A DNA stretch of 64,000 nt, taken from an uncultured Armatimonadota bacterium (GTDB lineage Bacteria; Armatimonadota; Fimbriimonadia; Fimbriimonadales; Fimbriimonadaceae). A model generated the notes under the pieces. The model saw nothing but the letters and a program-made list of their open reading frames with translations. It was not told the DNA's origin and searched no databases. Of the stretch, positions 17,310 to 24,920 are shown piece by piece. Positions within the stretch are counted from its first letter, which is position 1, and each line of letters opens with the position of its first letter. The stretch lies in NCBI GenBank assembly GCA_903904815.1, contig CAIVDU010000039.1, forward strand, positions 1-64,000, written 5' to 3'. Both the position numbers and the translations under genes were made by a program.

Positions 17310-17337
17310 GAAAGTTTGCAGTTGGCAGTCCGGAAGG
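17310..17337 (+). repeat. Copy of the dispersed repeat (GTTTGCAGT...CAGTCCGGAAGG module)
   Basis: A short copy of the TTTGCAG...CAGTCCGGAAG part of the intergenic repeat family. It lies just after a 10-codon ORF with a strong AAGGAGG site (17259-17265), which may be the truncated start of a lost gene. Confidence 0.5.
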
Positions 17338-17355
17338 GTGGGTCAGTAATTCTCC

Positions 17356-17361
17356 TATACT
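17356..17361 (+). promoter_or_regulatory. -10 element TATACT, predicted leaderless start
   Basis: TATACT ends six bases before ATG 17368, so transcription would begin at or next to the start codon. Confidence 0.5.
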
Positions 17362-17367
17362 AACCCT

Positions 17368-17565
17368 ATGGCTCAACGACCGGTCAGCAGCCCTGACGAC
17401 ATCTCCGCGAAGTGCGACCAACCGGGCCAATTCGGGATCTTCGACCAAGCGTTCCGTCAAGTGATCGTGTTTCCCGCCGACGCCGTTCCATCCTCCAAGG
17501 ACATGCCAAAGGTTCCTGCCGAAAATGGAAGACCGAAGCGGGCCGCGGGAGGGGGTGTAGGGTGA
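17368..17565 (+). CDS. Small hypothetical protein
   Basis: 65 residues. The core DQPGQFGIFDQAFRQVIVFPADAV resembles small uncharacterised proteins of the general form NPxQFxxFDxAxRxxLxVPxxxV found scattered in bacterial genomes. The tail is Gly/Pro/Lys-rich. It is supported by a TATACT box six bases upstream and by a GTGA stop/start overlap with the next gene, which implies coupled translation. Function unknown. Confidence 0.5.
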   Translation: MAQRPVSSPDDISAKCDQPGQFGIFDQAFRQVIVFPADAVPSSKDMPKVPAENGRPKRAAGGGVG

Positions 17566-17750
17566 AATTAAACGTCCGCGCGCTCAAGTTGTCAGCCGGG
17601 TGTGTAGTCGGGTTCGTAGGATATACCTGTCTGAGACTACTCTTCTTTCCGCAACCAAATTACGACTATGCAGAGCACACCTTAGTCAGTCTCGTGTCTG
17701 CCTCGTTACTGTACGTCACAATTGCGGTAATCGACCGAAAGCGCACCTAA
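17562..17750 (+). CDS. Small two-helix membrane protein
   Basis: 62 residues starting at GTG, which overlaps the TGA of the previous gene (GTGA). GGGAGGGGG lies about 9 bases upstream. Two hydrophobic segments, LSAGCVVGFVGYTCLRLLFF and LVSLVSASLLYVTIAVI, are separated by a short acidic loop. Family unknown. It probably forms a two-gene unit with the 65-residue protein. Confidence 0.5.
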   Translation: MKLNVRALKLSAGCVVGFVGYTCLRLLFFPQPNYDYAEHTLVSLVSASLLYVTIAVIDRKRT

Positions 17751-17862
17751 CAAAAACCAACAGACCGACGGCAAGCTTTGGAGATGGCTGGTGATTGGTG
17801 CGGCATATGGTTGCTTTTGCAGCTTGATGTCCTTAAAGTGGGCGTGAGCTTGTTCCCTCATT

Positions 17863-17910
17863 AGTCGGAGGCTGCGGAAACACGAATCATTTTCCGCCTC
17901 GTGTAGGCGG
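17863..17910 (+). repeat. Copy of the dispersed repeat (GCTGCGGAAACACGAATCAT module)
   Basis: GGAGGCTGCGGAAACACGAATCATTTTCCGCC is split across 17867-17898 and is nearly identical to the copies at 22888-22914 and 22988-23020. It is followed by a small CCGCCT...AGGCGG hairpin. Confidence 0.7.
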
Positions 17911-17928
17911 GCCCTTGGAGTCGCCCAA

Positions 17929-18219
17929 TCAGGGCCTTGCTTTGCGTCGGCCTTGGATCAGTAGCACGATCCCGTACGTTATACCGGTTGCCATGAAGGT
18001 TGGCACCGTCCACATCAAGACCACTTCGAGCAACATTTGGTTGCGTCGGTCCAAGATTGTGCCTTCAGAGAACCGTGTTTGGTCCATCACGGTTGCGACA
18101 GGGTCCGTGTAAATCTCGTAGGCGAGACGACCGTCGATAAGCGCAGCTATGCAGGAATAGGTGAGTAAGAAGAGCTTTATCCGCCTCATCTGCTCAGGCG
18201 TCCAAGGTTTAGTATTCAC
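17929..18219 (-). CDS. Small membrane protein
   Basis: 96 residues with two transmembrane helices (IKLFLLTYSCIAALIDGRLA and LLEVVLMWTVPTFMATGI...VLLI), separated by a polar loop of about 35 residues and followed by a basic tail (QGRRKARP). The start is GTG 18219 with AAGGA five bases upstream, overlapping the stop of the preceding gene (GTGA). Family unknown. Confidence 0.55.
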   Translation of the reverse strand: MNTKPWTPEQMRRIKLFLLTYSCIAALIDGRLAYEIYTDPVATVMDQTRFSEGTILDRRNQMLLEVVLMWTVPTFMATGITYGIVLLIQGRRKARP

Positions 18220-18431
18220 ACGTTTCCTTCATTCGTCTGGCAATTGCCGATCCTCGCGCGCAGTGGCTCAATGATAGCGACAAGCGTGGGAACGACTATT
18301 GACAAAACGAGACCTATCCATCTACCGTGAAATTCTAGCGGTGGGCAGAACCGAACTTCATTTAGCCACTGACCATTCATGCTAGAACACATCATTACGC
18401 GGCTGAAGCGGGAGTGAACGCAGTAATACAT
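18216..18431 (-). CDS. Small hypothetical protein with one membrane helix
   Basis: Up to 71 residues. The start could be the ATG near 18380, giving 54 residues. One clear transmembrane segment is present: WIGLVLSIVVPTLVAIIEPL. The TGA stop overlaps the GTG of the next gene by 4 bp, so the two form a coupled pair. I see no family signature. Confidence 0.4.
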   Translation of the reverse strand: MYYCVHSRFSRVMMCSSMNGQWLNEVRFCPPLEFHGRWIGLVLSIVVPTLVAIIEPLRARIGNCQTNEGNV

Positions 18432-18670
18432 TCCGATACTCTGGCGTCGAATTCATCGTCTTGCACGTCTGGGGCATGGCCCGCCGCCTGATTCGCCGTT
18501 CTGGCCGGAGCTGTCCGACGCTTCGCTTGGTCCGGTTAGCCCGTACACACAGTAGACGATAAATGCCATTGACTTGAAGATGTCGGTCAGTAAGACAATG
18601 CCCGTGAATATGTAGTGGCCGCCGTAAGAAGGGAAAGATCTGGGACTCGACGAGAAAGCGTATGCACTGG

Positions 18671-18676
18671 TAACCT
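18671..18676 (+). promoter_or_regulatory. -10 element TAACCT, predicted leaderless start
   Basis: GGTAACCT ends six bases before ATG 18683, matching the recurrent GGTAnnnT-start spacing in this window. Confidence 0.45.
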
Positions 18677-18682
18677 TTGATA

Positions 18683-18862
18683 ATGGCCGAACCTACTAAG
18701 TGGGAATACAAGATTCTGGATCGCCTTAGGACTGAAGCGTTCCAGGCTGAGTTGCACAGACTGGGTAAGGAAGGTTGGGAGGCTTGCAACGCCGTGTCGA
18801 CATTTGGGTTTGCCGCTCTGTGGAGCGCACTTATGAAGCGCCCAATCACCGAAGCTACCTAG
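18683..18862 (+). CDS. DUF4177-like small protein
   Basis: 59 residues starting with MAEPTKWEYKILD and continuing AELHRLGKEGWEACNAV. This is the pattern of DUF4177 proteins (KWEYK... LNxLGxEGWELV...), which form a small alpha/beta fold of unknown function. I prefer ATG 18683 over TTG 18677 because the TAACCT box lies exactly six bases before the ATG. It stands alone. Confidence 0.65.
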   Translation: MAEPTKWEYKILDRLRTEAFQAELHRLGKEGWEACNAVSTFGFAALWSALMKRPITEAT

Positions 18863-19282
18863 CCTCTCGAGAGACCGGAGCTTGACGCCTACGGCTCTAC
18901 GGCTTACGATAAAAAGGAGTTCGCAGGTCGTGCTCTCAGACAGGTTCCAAGAGCGCTTAGACCGGGCTTCGTGCTCAAGCCCTTCAAGAACGTCGGTCTC
19001 GCCGCCCTCCCGCTTCACGGGCCTCCACCTGCCGTCCATGGCACCCCGGAAACGTCCTCGCGACACCCGTCCATGGTCCACCGTACAGTTTCGATTGAGC
19101 ACGCCCGCGCGTCCTGGAGCCTAAGGAACGGTCGCGTTTTCGTTTCCGGGACGCTTCTCGCGAACGCCCTCCTTGGCGTTCACACGCGCTGACCGGGTTG
19201 CGGCTGCCAGCACGCTCAGGGAACGTGCCCTGAAACCTTCGAACACTCCGGCAGGGCGCAATTTCATAGCTAGTTCTCGTCG
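18863..19282. other. Non-coding stretch with a hairpin
   Basis: 420 bp without a convincing gene. GAACGCC and GGCGTTC near 19163-19182 form a 7-bp stem around CTCCTT, without a U-tract. Confidence 0.4.
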
Positions 19283-19288
19283 TACACT
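19283..19288 (+). promoter_or_regulatory. -10 element TACACT, predicted leaderless start
   Basis: TACACT lies six bases before ATG 19295. Confidence 0.5.
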
Positions 19289-19294
19289 CACCTC

Positions 19295-19846
19295 ATGATC
19301 GCGGTTCTCGCCATCCTAACTTGCGCAACGCGATTCGATGTGCGCCCACCTGCTCCCGAGACTCTTGACCAATTTCGATTTCTTCGGACCATTCCTCAAA
19401 GCCAACCAACCCGCTATGGGCCGGATACCGGGCTAATTGCCCTCACGATCCCACCTAGTCCCTCTACCACCCAACATTCTTGGTTCTACAGTTTGCACGT
19501 GAAACCGGACCTAGTCCTATGCGAGGTCAGGGCCGCACTGAAACGAAACCACGGATGGACAATGGACGAGCGGGCCAGAGATTTCCCGAAACTTCCCTCT
19601 ACAGACTCTCACGTCGTCGCTGTCCTGACCTGTCGCAGTAAGCACAAGCTTATTGACTGGGTGGTGCTGGTTCTTGCGAACAATCCTGGCAGCAGGAATC
19701 CCGGAGGACCTACTTGGATGGCTTTCCGTGACTTTAGAAGCCTAATGCCGCGAAGTATTGCCCGATGGCAACTGGGCGTTCAACAAGCGCGTCACGCCGA
19801 TCCAGTCAAAGCCGAGTCCCGCCCCCAACGCTTCGACAACGGATGA
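19295..19846 (+). CDS. Hypothetical protein
   Basis: 183 residues. The first 12 (MIAVLAILTCAT) could be a very short signal or lipoprotein-like segment. The middle part, LHVKPDLVLCEVRAALKRNHGWTMDERARDF, followed by DSHVVAVLTCRSKHKLIDWVVLVLAN, reads like a small alpha/beta domain. The tail is polar. I recognise no family. The leaderless promoter just upstream supports it as a real gene. Confidence 0.5.
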   Translation: MIAVLAILTCATRFDVRPPAPETLDQFRFLRTIPQSQPTRYGPDTGLIALTIPPSPSTTQHSWFYSLHVKPDLVLCEVRAALKRNHGWTMDERARDFPKLPSTDSHVVAVLTCRSKHKLIDWVVLVLANNPGSRNPGGPTWMAFRDFRSLMPRSIARWQLGVQQARHADPVKAESRPQRFDNG

Positions 19847-20011
19847 TCGCCTCATCCTCCTCTGTTCCCGGTTCGACAACTCCGCTCGGCCACGGTCCCC
19901 CCAACCTGCTCCCCAGGACCGCACTTAACGCCTCGCCACCTATCCAAGGCACATCATCAGGGCAGGTTAGGGTCGCGTTCGCTTCTGATTCTTTGGATCT
20001 GATAACGCCCT

Positions 20012-20233
20012 TTAGATAGATCGCGCCCTACGGGACGGTTGGGAAGCAGGGATCCAGCGTGCCGGACAAAATATCGGCGGGGCACTGCACTCGCGGGGCG
20101 GCGATCCCACAACGCTCAGTATGGCTGACACAAAAGTTTGACAATTGTGGTTCAGTACGTTGTATTTTTTCCCTTGCCACGGACCAGGCACGTCTCCCAG
20201 GTGCTCTGCCAATTGAGACATTTGAGAGACCAT
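20012..20233 (-). CDS. Small protein with NCQTFV motif (possible LRAT/NlpC-like remnant)
   Basis: 73 residues. KKYNVLNHNCQTFVSAIL resembles the catalytic-Cys segment (Y..L..NC..FV) of LRAT/PPPDE-like papain-fold domains, often found at C-termini of polymorphic toxins. Upstream residues are few, so it would be only a fragment of such a domain. It lies 30 bp after the 20264-20653 gene in the same direction. Confidence 0.35.
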   Translation of the reverse strand: MVSQMSQLAEHLGDVPGPWQGKKYNVLNHNCQTFVSAILSVVGSPPRECSAPPIFCPARWIPASQPSRRARSI

Positions 20234-20263
20234 GCCGCTCGGCTTCCTAACTATCGGCAGGAT

Positions 20264-20653
20264 CTACCCATGGTCAAGTTCCACGTCCGACACATAACAA
20301 AGCCCATCACCCTGAACGACCTCATGCTGGATTGTTACGCCTCTCCGGACGGTCAAAAAGGTCCGGGTCGGAATACCAAACGGGCCCTGACTGATGAAAT
20401 CAATCTTGTAAGACTTAACAGGGCCAAATCGTTGCCTCCAGGCCGCTAACTGTGCTACGGCTTGATGATCAATTAGTGTCGGCTGTCCGATTGGCCTTCC
20501 GTCCGCTGCATAGATCACCCGGACCAGGTGCTCTGCCGCGAGAGCACTGACTCTACGAACGCCCCACAATCCCCCGCAGACAAAACCCATGCAGGCGACA
20601 AGAACGAATGACAAGCCGAATCCCCACGCCTTAGAAGGCGACAACTTCGACAT
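20264..20653 (-). CDS. Hypothetical membrane-anchored protein
   Basis: 129 residues with one N-terminal transmembrane or signal segment (GLSFVLVACMGFVCGGLWGV) and a soluble domain of about 95 residues containing VIYAADGRPIGQPTLID and KSYKIDFISQGPFGIPTR. The first ATG lies one base after the stop of the upstream gene, so the two are likely cotranslated. Family unknown. Confidence 0.5.
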   Translation of the reverse strand: MSKLSPSKAWGFGLSFVLVACMGFVCGGLWGVRRVSALAAEHLVRVIYAADGRPIGQPTLIDHQAVAQLAAWRQRFGPVKSYKIDFISQGPFGIPTRTFLTVRRGVTIQHEVVQGDGLCYVSDVELDHG

Positions 20654-20654
20654 C

Positions 20655-21209
20655 CTATCCTATCCAGGGCGGCATCGGCGGATCATGTCGAGGAAGCTGA
20701 AGGCCTTTGATCCCCAGGCCGAGGTCTTCCAAGCAGCCTTCAATGTCCCACTTGAAAACCCAACATACATGCAACCCTAGAATATAGTTGGGCGGATCGC
20801 TCTTAAACTGCGCGATACATGCGCAAACGCCGGCGGCGGTGGCACAATCCGCGCTGATTGTTTGGCAGACAGTCGGAAATCCCCCCCGGTTATTGCTAGC
20901 ACAGGACTTAATCTCATCACCGAGCTTCGGCGAGAAGTTTTGGGGAGCGATGACAGGGTACATGTCGAGTTCCGGTTTGACTGAACCCCCGCGCCATCGA
21001 TGCAGAGTGTTTGCGGTGGGCACGGTAGCGTGGTTCTGGACAACCCACTCAATTCCGTGCTTGTTTACAAGCTTCGACCCAATCGTCGGTAATCCAACTC
21101 TGCCAGCGATCCAGTTCGCCCGCTCATCTTGGCAAGCCCTTTCCATTGCCATCTCGGGATCGTCAAATCGGATCGGCACTTTGGACCCTGAAACTTGAAG
21201 GGGTTTCAT
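20655..21209 (-). CDS. Unrecognised cysteine-containing protein
   Basis: 184 residues with eight Cys, most in the central region (KSCASNN, TVCQTISADCATAAGVCACIA, HVCWV). It starts RFDDPEMAMERACQDERANWIAG and ends in KWDIEGCLEDLGLGIKGLQL. No signal peptide. It resembles C-terminal toxin-like modules in style, but I cannot name a family. A TATGAT box six bases upstream predicts a leaderless mRNA. The gene heads a minus-strand trio with 20653-20264 and 20233-20012. Confidence 0.5.
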   Translation of the reverse strand: MKPLQVSGSKVPIRFDDPEMAMERACQDERANWIAGRVGLPTIGSKLVNKHGIEWVVQNHATVPTANTLHRWRGGSVKPELDMYPVIAPQNFSPKLGDEIKSCASNNRGGFPTVCQTISADCATAAGVCACIAQFKSDPPNYILGLHVCWVFKWDIEGCLEDLGLGIKGLQLPRHDPPMPPWIG

Positions 21210-21215
21210 GGGTTC

Positions 21216-21221
21216 ATCATA
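21216..21221 (-). promoter_or_regulatory. -10 element TATGAT, predicted leaderless start
   Basis: On the minus strand TATGAT is followed by GAACCC and ATG 21209, a six-base gap. Confidence 0.5.
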
Positions 21222-21384
21222 AGCCCGACTCGTTCAAAATGCGGTAGGCACGCACAATTAGGACCAAAAAGGACAACTGCAAGCGAAGCGAAGCCCATCC
21301 TATTTCCAGCATTTCAAGTGATCGCAGACTTTTGCGATTCTCTGTGATTCTTGCCTCCTTAGCCTAAATTGGAAAGGCTCATTT

Positions 21385-21831
21385 CTACGTCCCTTGATCG
21401 TTGACTGGGCGGGACGCTCGCTCGCGTATTTCGTTGACCATGTCTTGATAGTTCTCCAGCCCAGAGTCTAGGCGGATGTTCGACCCATCTGAAATCTCCA
21501 TCACGTAGCAATTTGTGATGCCGCCGCCGCCCGTGTAAGAGCCACGAATCGCCTTTATCTCCTTCCACTTGATCTGTTGGCTGGTGTTTCCGTTATTTAC
21601 GAGAACGGCATCTTCCGTGATCTGAACGTACGAGTTTCGACGCTTTAGAAGGTAGATCGCCATTGGAATCGCGAACACGCCGAACATGGCAAAGTTCAAA
21701 ATAGCACGCCCAAGAGGTTTATCACCAGACGTGGCGAGCGTGGCCATGGTCAGAATACAGGCTACGACCGCCCACCCTTTAACGAGAGCTTTCTGGGAGT
21801 AAGCGTAGGTGGATTCAGTTGTGCCACTCAT
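21385..21831 (-). CDS. Two-helix membrane protein with PH-like C-terminal domain, paralogue 1
   Basis: 148 residues from ATG 21831. Two transmembrane helices (ALVKGWAVVACILTMATLAT and LNFAMFGVFAIPMAIYLL) precede a C-terminal domain beginning SYVQITEDAVLVNN and continuing QIKWKEIKAIRGSYTG and IRLDSGLENYQDMVNEI. That layout (YVxITxDGV...KWxxIxxI...) is like bacterial PH-like/YdbS-type domains. The ORF extends upstream to 21969, but the upstream part overlaps the tail of the paralogue. It is a tandem paralogue of the frameshifted gene at 21932-22473. Confidence 0.6.
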   Translation of the reverse strand: MSGTTESTYAYSQKALVKGWAVVACILTMATLATSGDKPLGRAILNFAMFGVFAIPMAIYLLKRRNSYVQITEDAVLVNNGNTSQQIKWKEIKAIRGSYTGGGGITNCYVMEISDGSNIRLDSGLENYQDMVNEIRERASRPVNDQGT

Positions 21832-21931
21832 AATTGAAATTCCGCTAATTGCCTTGCCGAGGAGCCAGCAGATTGGTCCCAATTCACCGCGAAGCAAATC
21901 TCTCGTGTCAGTTCTGAACCTTGTCGCTATC

Positions 21932-22473
21932 CTACTCTGGCATGGATTTCGCGGACTTGGTGCGGTCAACGCGCTCGCTGAGTTCGTTCTTCAATTGTTG
22001 GAATTGTTCGATGCCGGGTCAATGAGGACCGTTGAGCCACCACGTAGCTCAATGACTGCGGGCCGATCTAGACTGCTACTGCCTACGTAGCTATCACGAA
22101 TTTCTTTGATCGAGTCGTATTTAACGAACACCGGGCCGCTGCGTCGACAGACCTCCACTCCGTCGTCGCGCAATTGGACGTACCAGGGCTTCTTCGTTAC
22201 CAGAGGGCGTCCGAGAAACGCCGCGCCCGGCACGACAATAAGAAGCAAAACGAGGAAACCGCGCGGCACAGCGAAAACGACCAGATCGACGAACTCTTGC
22301 GGGCCCATGAACCAAGCCGGGACGACGAACCCGCCCAAGGACGCCACAAAACCCCACCCTTTGATCAATGCGGCACGAGAGTAAGGATAGTAACCGTCAA
22401 TTGCATCAGTCTCTTCCAGGGTCGTGTTTTGTGTGCCTGCTCGGTTGTCCTCTCCAGCCAGCCTCGTCGTCAA
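21932..22473 (-). pseudogene. Frameshifted tandem paralogue of the 21385-21831 gene
   Basis: The protein (YPYSRAALIKGWGFVASLGG..., WYVQLRDDGVEVCRRSG, KYDSIKEIRDSYVGS) parallels paralogue 1 throughout. In frame it ends DPASNNSNN at 21991. A one-base shift near 22016 instead gives DPGIEQFQQLKNELSERV, which matches DSGLENYQDMVNEIRERA of paralogue 1, and continues to TAG at 21932. A 1-bp loss, or a sequencing error, is the simplest reading. The start is unclear. No ATG lies near the expected position and TTG 22473 is only one choice. Confidence 0.55.
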
Positions 22474-22500
22474 TGAGCCAATATTGCGACGAATATCGTC

Positions 22501-22544
22501 TCCACTACGACCCGCCACGATGCGCCCTGGCGGGTCGTAGTGGA
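22501..22544. repeat. Perfect 17-bp inverted repeat
   Basis: TCCACTACGACCCGCCA (22501-22517) and its exact reverse complement (22528-22544) flank a 10-nt spacer. There is no U-tract on either side. It lies at the 5' end of the frameshifted paralogue and could be a palindromic repeat element or a strong mRNA structure. Confidence 0.8.
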
Positions 22545-22789
22545 CCCGCGAACGCTTCTGGAACCGCCTGTATCTCACCGCCAACCGTAGGCCGCCCACC
22601 CATTCCAGGGTAGATCGACCGGAGTCGATCAACCCTTAGCTAACATAAATAGCCCCCTTGGGGCATCGGGGGGCATTGGCCATGGAGTATTCGTGACTCA
22701 GTAGTGGCTTGATGGTCGCGGAGTGGAATTGGCAGCGAACATCTTGCAATTCGGAACCGTGGGCTTGACTCTAATTTCTGATTGGTCGG

Positions 22790-23030
22790 GGACTGAGGAA
22801 ACACGTGTCATTTGGCGGAGTCGGCAGTTTGCAGCGAGCAGTTTGCAGTCCGGAAAAGTGGGGGATGAAATTCATTCCTCATTAGTCGGAGGTTGCGGAA
22901 ACACGAATCATTTGGTGGAGTCGGCAGTTTGCAGCGAGCAGTTTGCAGTCCGGAAGGGAAGGTGGGCAAGTGAATTCATGTTGGGCTGAGGCTGCGGAAA
23001 CACGAATCATTTTCCGCCTACGGTCTGTTC
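22790..23030 (+). repeat. Three copies of the dispersed intergenic repeat
   Basis: Successive units carry (T/C)TGCGGAAACACGAATCAT or a decayed form of it (22797-22815), then GGAGTCGGCAGTTTGCAG, CGAGCAGTTTGCAGTCCGGA and a variable tail. These are near-copies, in opposite orientation, of the 14090-14346 units. The whole 22633-23048 stretch has no gene. Confidence 0.8.
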
Positions 23031-23048
23031 AGGAACCGCTAACCCCGA

Positions 23049-23918
23049 CTACGAACTCTTTGGATCGAAGTAGGAGCGGAGGCCGTCGCCTACGAAGTTC
23101 AGGGAGAAGATGGTAAGGCTCAGGACGGCGCAGCCGGGGATCAGGGCGCCGGGGTGGGAGTTCATGTCCGACCGGAAGTTGTTGATCATGCTGCCCCAGC
23201 TAGGGTTGGGGGCTTGGATTCCGATGCCGAGGAAGCTGAGGGTGCTCTCGGCGAGGATCGTGCCAGCCATGTCTACGATGCCGACAGCCAGTAGGATTCC
23301 TACGAGCTGGGGGAGGATGTGGCGGGTCACCTGGTACAGGGTGCTCGCGCCGACCGCTTTCGCGGCGATCACGTATTCTCGATCTTTCAGGGTCGCGGTT
23401 TGGGTCAAAACGAGGCGCGCGATGGAGGGCCACGCGGTGATGGAAAGGGCGACGATCACCGGGGTGAATCCGGGCCCAATGATCCCGATGATGAGGATCG
23501 CGAGCAGGATGTCCGGAAACGCGAACATCGCGTCGGTGAACCGCATCAGCGGCGTGCTCACGTACTTGGGAGCGTAAGCGCCGATGACGCCGACTAAGAC
23601 GCCAACCACGATGCTGATGGTCTCGACCACCACACCGACGGTGAGCGAGAACCGCGCGCCTTGAGCGAGCCGAGCGAACATGTCCCGGCCGAGCTCATCG
23701 GTCCCGAGGAGGTACTTGGCCGAGATCGCTTCGTAAGGTTGCCCGACTCCAGTCGTGACCGAGTTGAACGACTTGGCCCCGTTGTTGAGCTGAGCCGAGC
23801 GAATGGCCGGACCGAAGATGGCGGTGAGCAGGATGAAGGCGAGGAAGGTCGCTCCGAAAATCAGGAACCAATCGCGCTTCTTACGAGCCTTGGCGGGCGC
23901 AGTCGAAGGTGAACTCAA
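23049..23918 (-). CDS. ABC-transporter permease, DppC-like
   Basis: 289 residues starting at TTG 23918, which overlaps the DppB stop (TTGA). The open frame continues upstream, but that part is only a shadow of dppB. After a short basic N-terminus come one helix (LIFGATFLAFILLTAIFGPA), the LGTDELGRDMFARL motif typical of DppC/OppC, and the EAA loop (YVIAAKAVGASTLYQVTRHILPQ). At least five further membrane segments follow. It forms the inner-membrane channel of a peptide/nickel-type importer with DppB. The ATPases and the binding protein are not in this window, so the substrate is unknown. Confidence 0.88.
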   Translation of the reverse strand: MSSPSTAPAKARKKRDWFLIFGATFLAFILLTAIFGPAIRSAQLNNGAKSFNSVTTGVGQPYEAISAKYLLGTDELGRDMFARLAQGARFSLTVGVVVETISIVVGVLVGVIGAYAPKYVSTPLMRFTDAMFAFPDILLAILIIGIIGPGFTPVIVALSITAWPSIARLVLTQTATLKDREYVIAAKAVGASTLYQVTRHILPQLVGILLAVGIVDMAGTILAESTLSFLGIGIQAPNPSWGSMINNFRSDMNSHPGALIPGCAVLSLTIFSLNFVGDGLRSYFDPKSS

Positions 23919-24865
23919 ACCTGAGACTCCCGGATTCGTGGGTCCAAGATCGGAAGAAGGATATCCACCACAAGATTCAGAACGATGAACATCGCACCAG
24001 TTACCAGGATGCAGGCCTGGACGACCGGCATGTTGCTCTGCTGGATCGCTTCGATGGTGGCGCTTCCGATGCCGGGAAGGATGAAGAACCGCTCGACGAC
24101 GAAGGAGCCGGTGAGCAGGAATCCGAAGCTGGTTCCAATCGCGGTGATGACGGGGAGGATCGCGTTGCGGAGCGCGTGTTTGAAAATCAGTCGGCCCCGA
24201 GGCACGCCCTTGGCCACTGCGGTGCGGATGAACTCCATTTGGAGCGTGTCGATCATGCTGGTTCGGGTCAGACGAGTTACCAGTGCCGTCGGTCGAGACG
24301 CAAGGATCGCTACCGGCAACACGAGGTACATCCATTCAGGGGCTTGAAGCGGCTCGCTCCAGGTCTGGGGCAAGTAGTTGAAGTGGAGACAGTACAGATA
24401 CACCAGCAGGGGCGCGAGAACGAAATTAGGAAGCGTGATTAGCAGGGTGCTGGCGGTGAGGATCGTCCGGTCGGCAATTCGTTTCTGGAACACGGCGGCG
24501 AGGGTGCCGAAGGTGATCCCAATTGCGGACGAGAGAATCACGGCGAGCGACGCGAGTTTGGCAGTCATCGGCAGCGTGCGCTTGATGATATTGCTGACCG
24601 GCTCTTGAACCCCGTAGTAGCTTCGACCGAAATCGCCTTGCACGGCATTCTCGAGATAGCTGACGTAACGGACGGGCCACGGACGGTCGAGTCCCATGTT
24701 GTGGCGGATTCGGGCGATTTGGGCCACGCTCGCTTTTTCACCGGCGAAAATGAGTGCGGCATCACCAGGGGCCAATTCATTCGCGCCAAAGGTGACGAGC
24801 GAAATGAACAGGAGGCTGACCGCTCCAAAAAGCAGGCGAATAAAGATAGCCCTCAGGAGCTTCAC
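23915..24865 (-). CDS. ABC-transporter permease, DppB-like
   Basis: 316 residues from GTG 24865. The N-terminal helix FIRLLFGAVSLLFISLVTFG and the loop LAPGDAALIFAGE...RIRHNMGLDRPWPVRY are the DppB/OppB hallmarks. The EAA loop is EFIRTAVAKGVPRGRLIFKHALRN, and the closing region VVERFFILPGIG is also standard. It pairs with the DppC-like gene through a 4-bp overlap. The start lies about 30 bp after the cyclophilin gene region boundary in the same direction. Confidence 0.88.
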   Translation of the reverse strand: MKLLRAIFIRLLFGAVSLLFISLVTFGANELAPGDAALIFAGEKASVAQIARIRHNMGLDRPWPVRYVSYLENAVQGDFGRSYYGVQEPVSNIIKRTLPMTAKLASLAVILSSAIGITFGTLAAVFQKRIADRTILTASTLLITLPNFVLAPLLVYLYCLHFNYLPQTWSEPLQAPEWMYLVLPVAILASRPTALVTRLTRTSMIDTLQMEFIRTAVAKGVPRGRLIFKHALRNAILPVITAIGTSFGFLLTGSFVVERFFILPGIGSATIEAIQQSNMPVVQACILVTGAMFIVLNLVVDILLPILDPRIRESQV

Positions 24866-24920
24866 GGCGGCTTAGTTTGGCACGAGTCGAACGATCTGCG
24901 CTAGCGCCGCGAGCATTCAG

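Noticed and set aside
18382-19102. Two overlapping minus-strand ORFs of 155 and 171 codons
   Set aside because: They are antisense to the DUF4177-like gene and rich in Arg/Ser/Leu without domain-like patterns.
23919-24335. N-terminal extension of the DppC-like ORF by about 139 codons
   Set aside because: It runs inside dppB in another frame, is His/Pro/Arg-rich, and homology starts only after TTG 23918.
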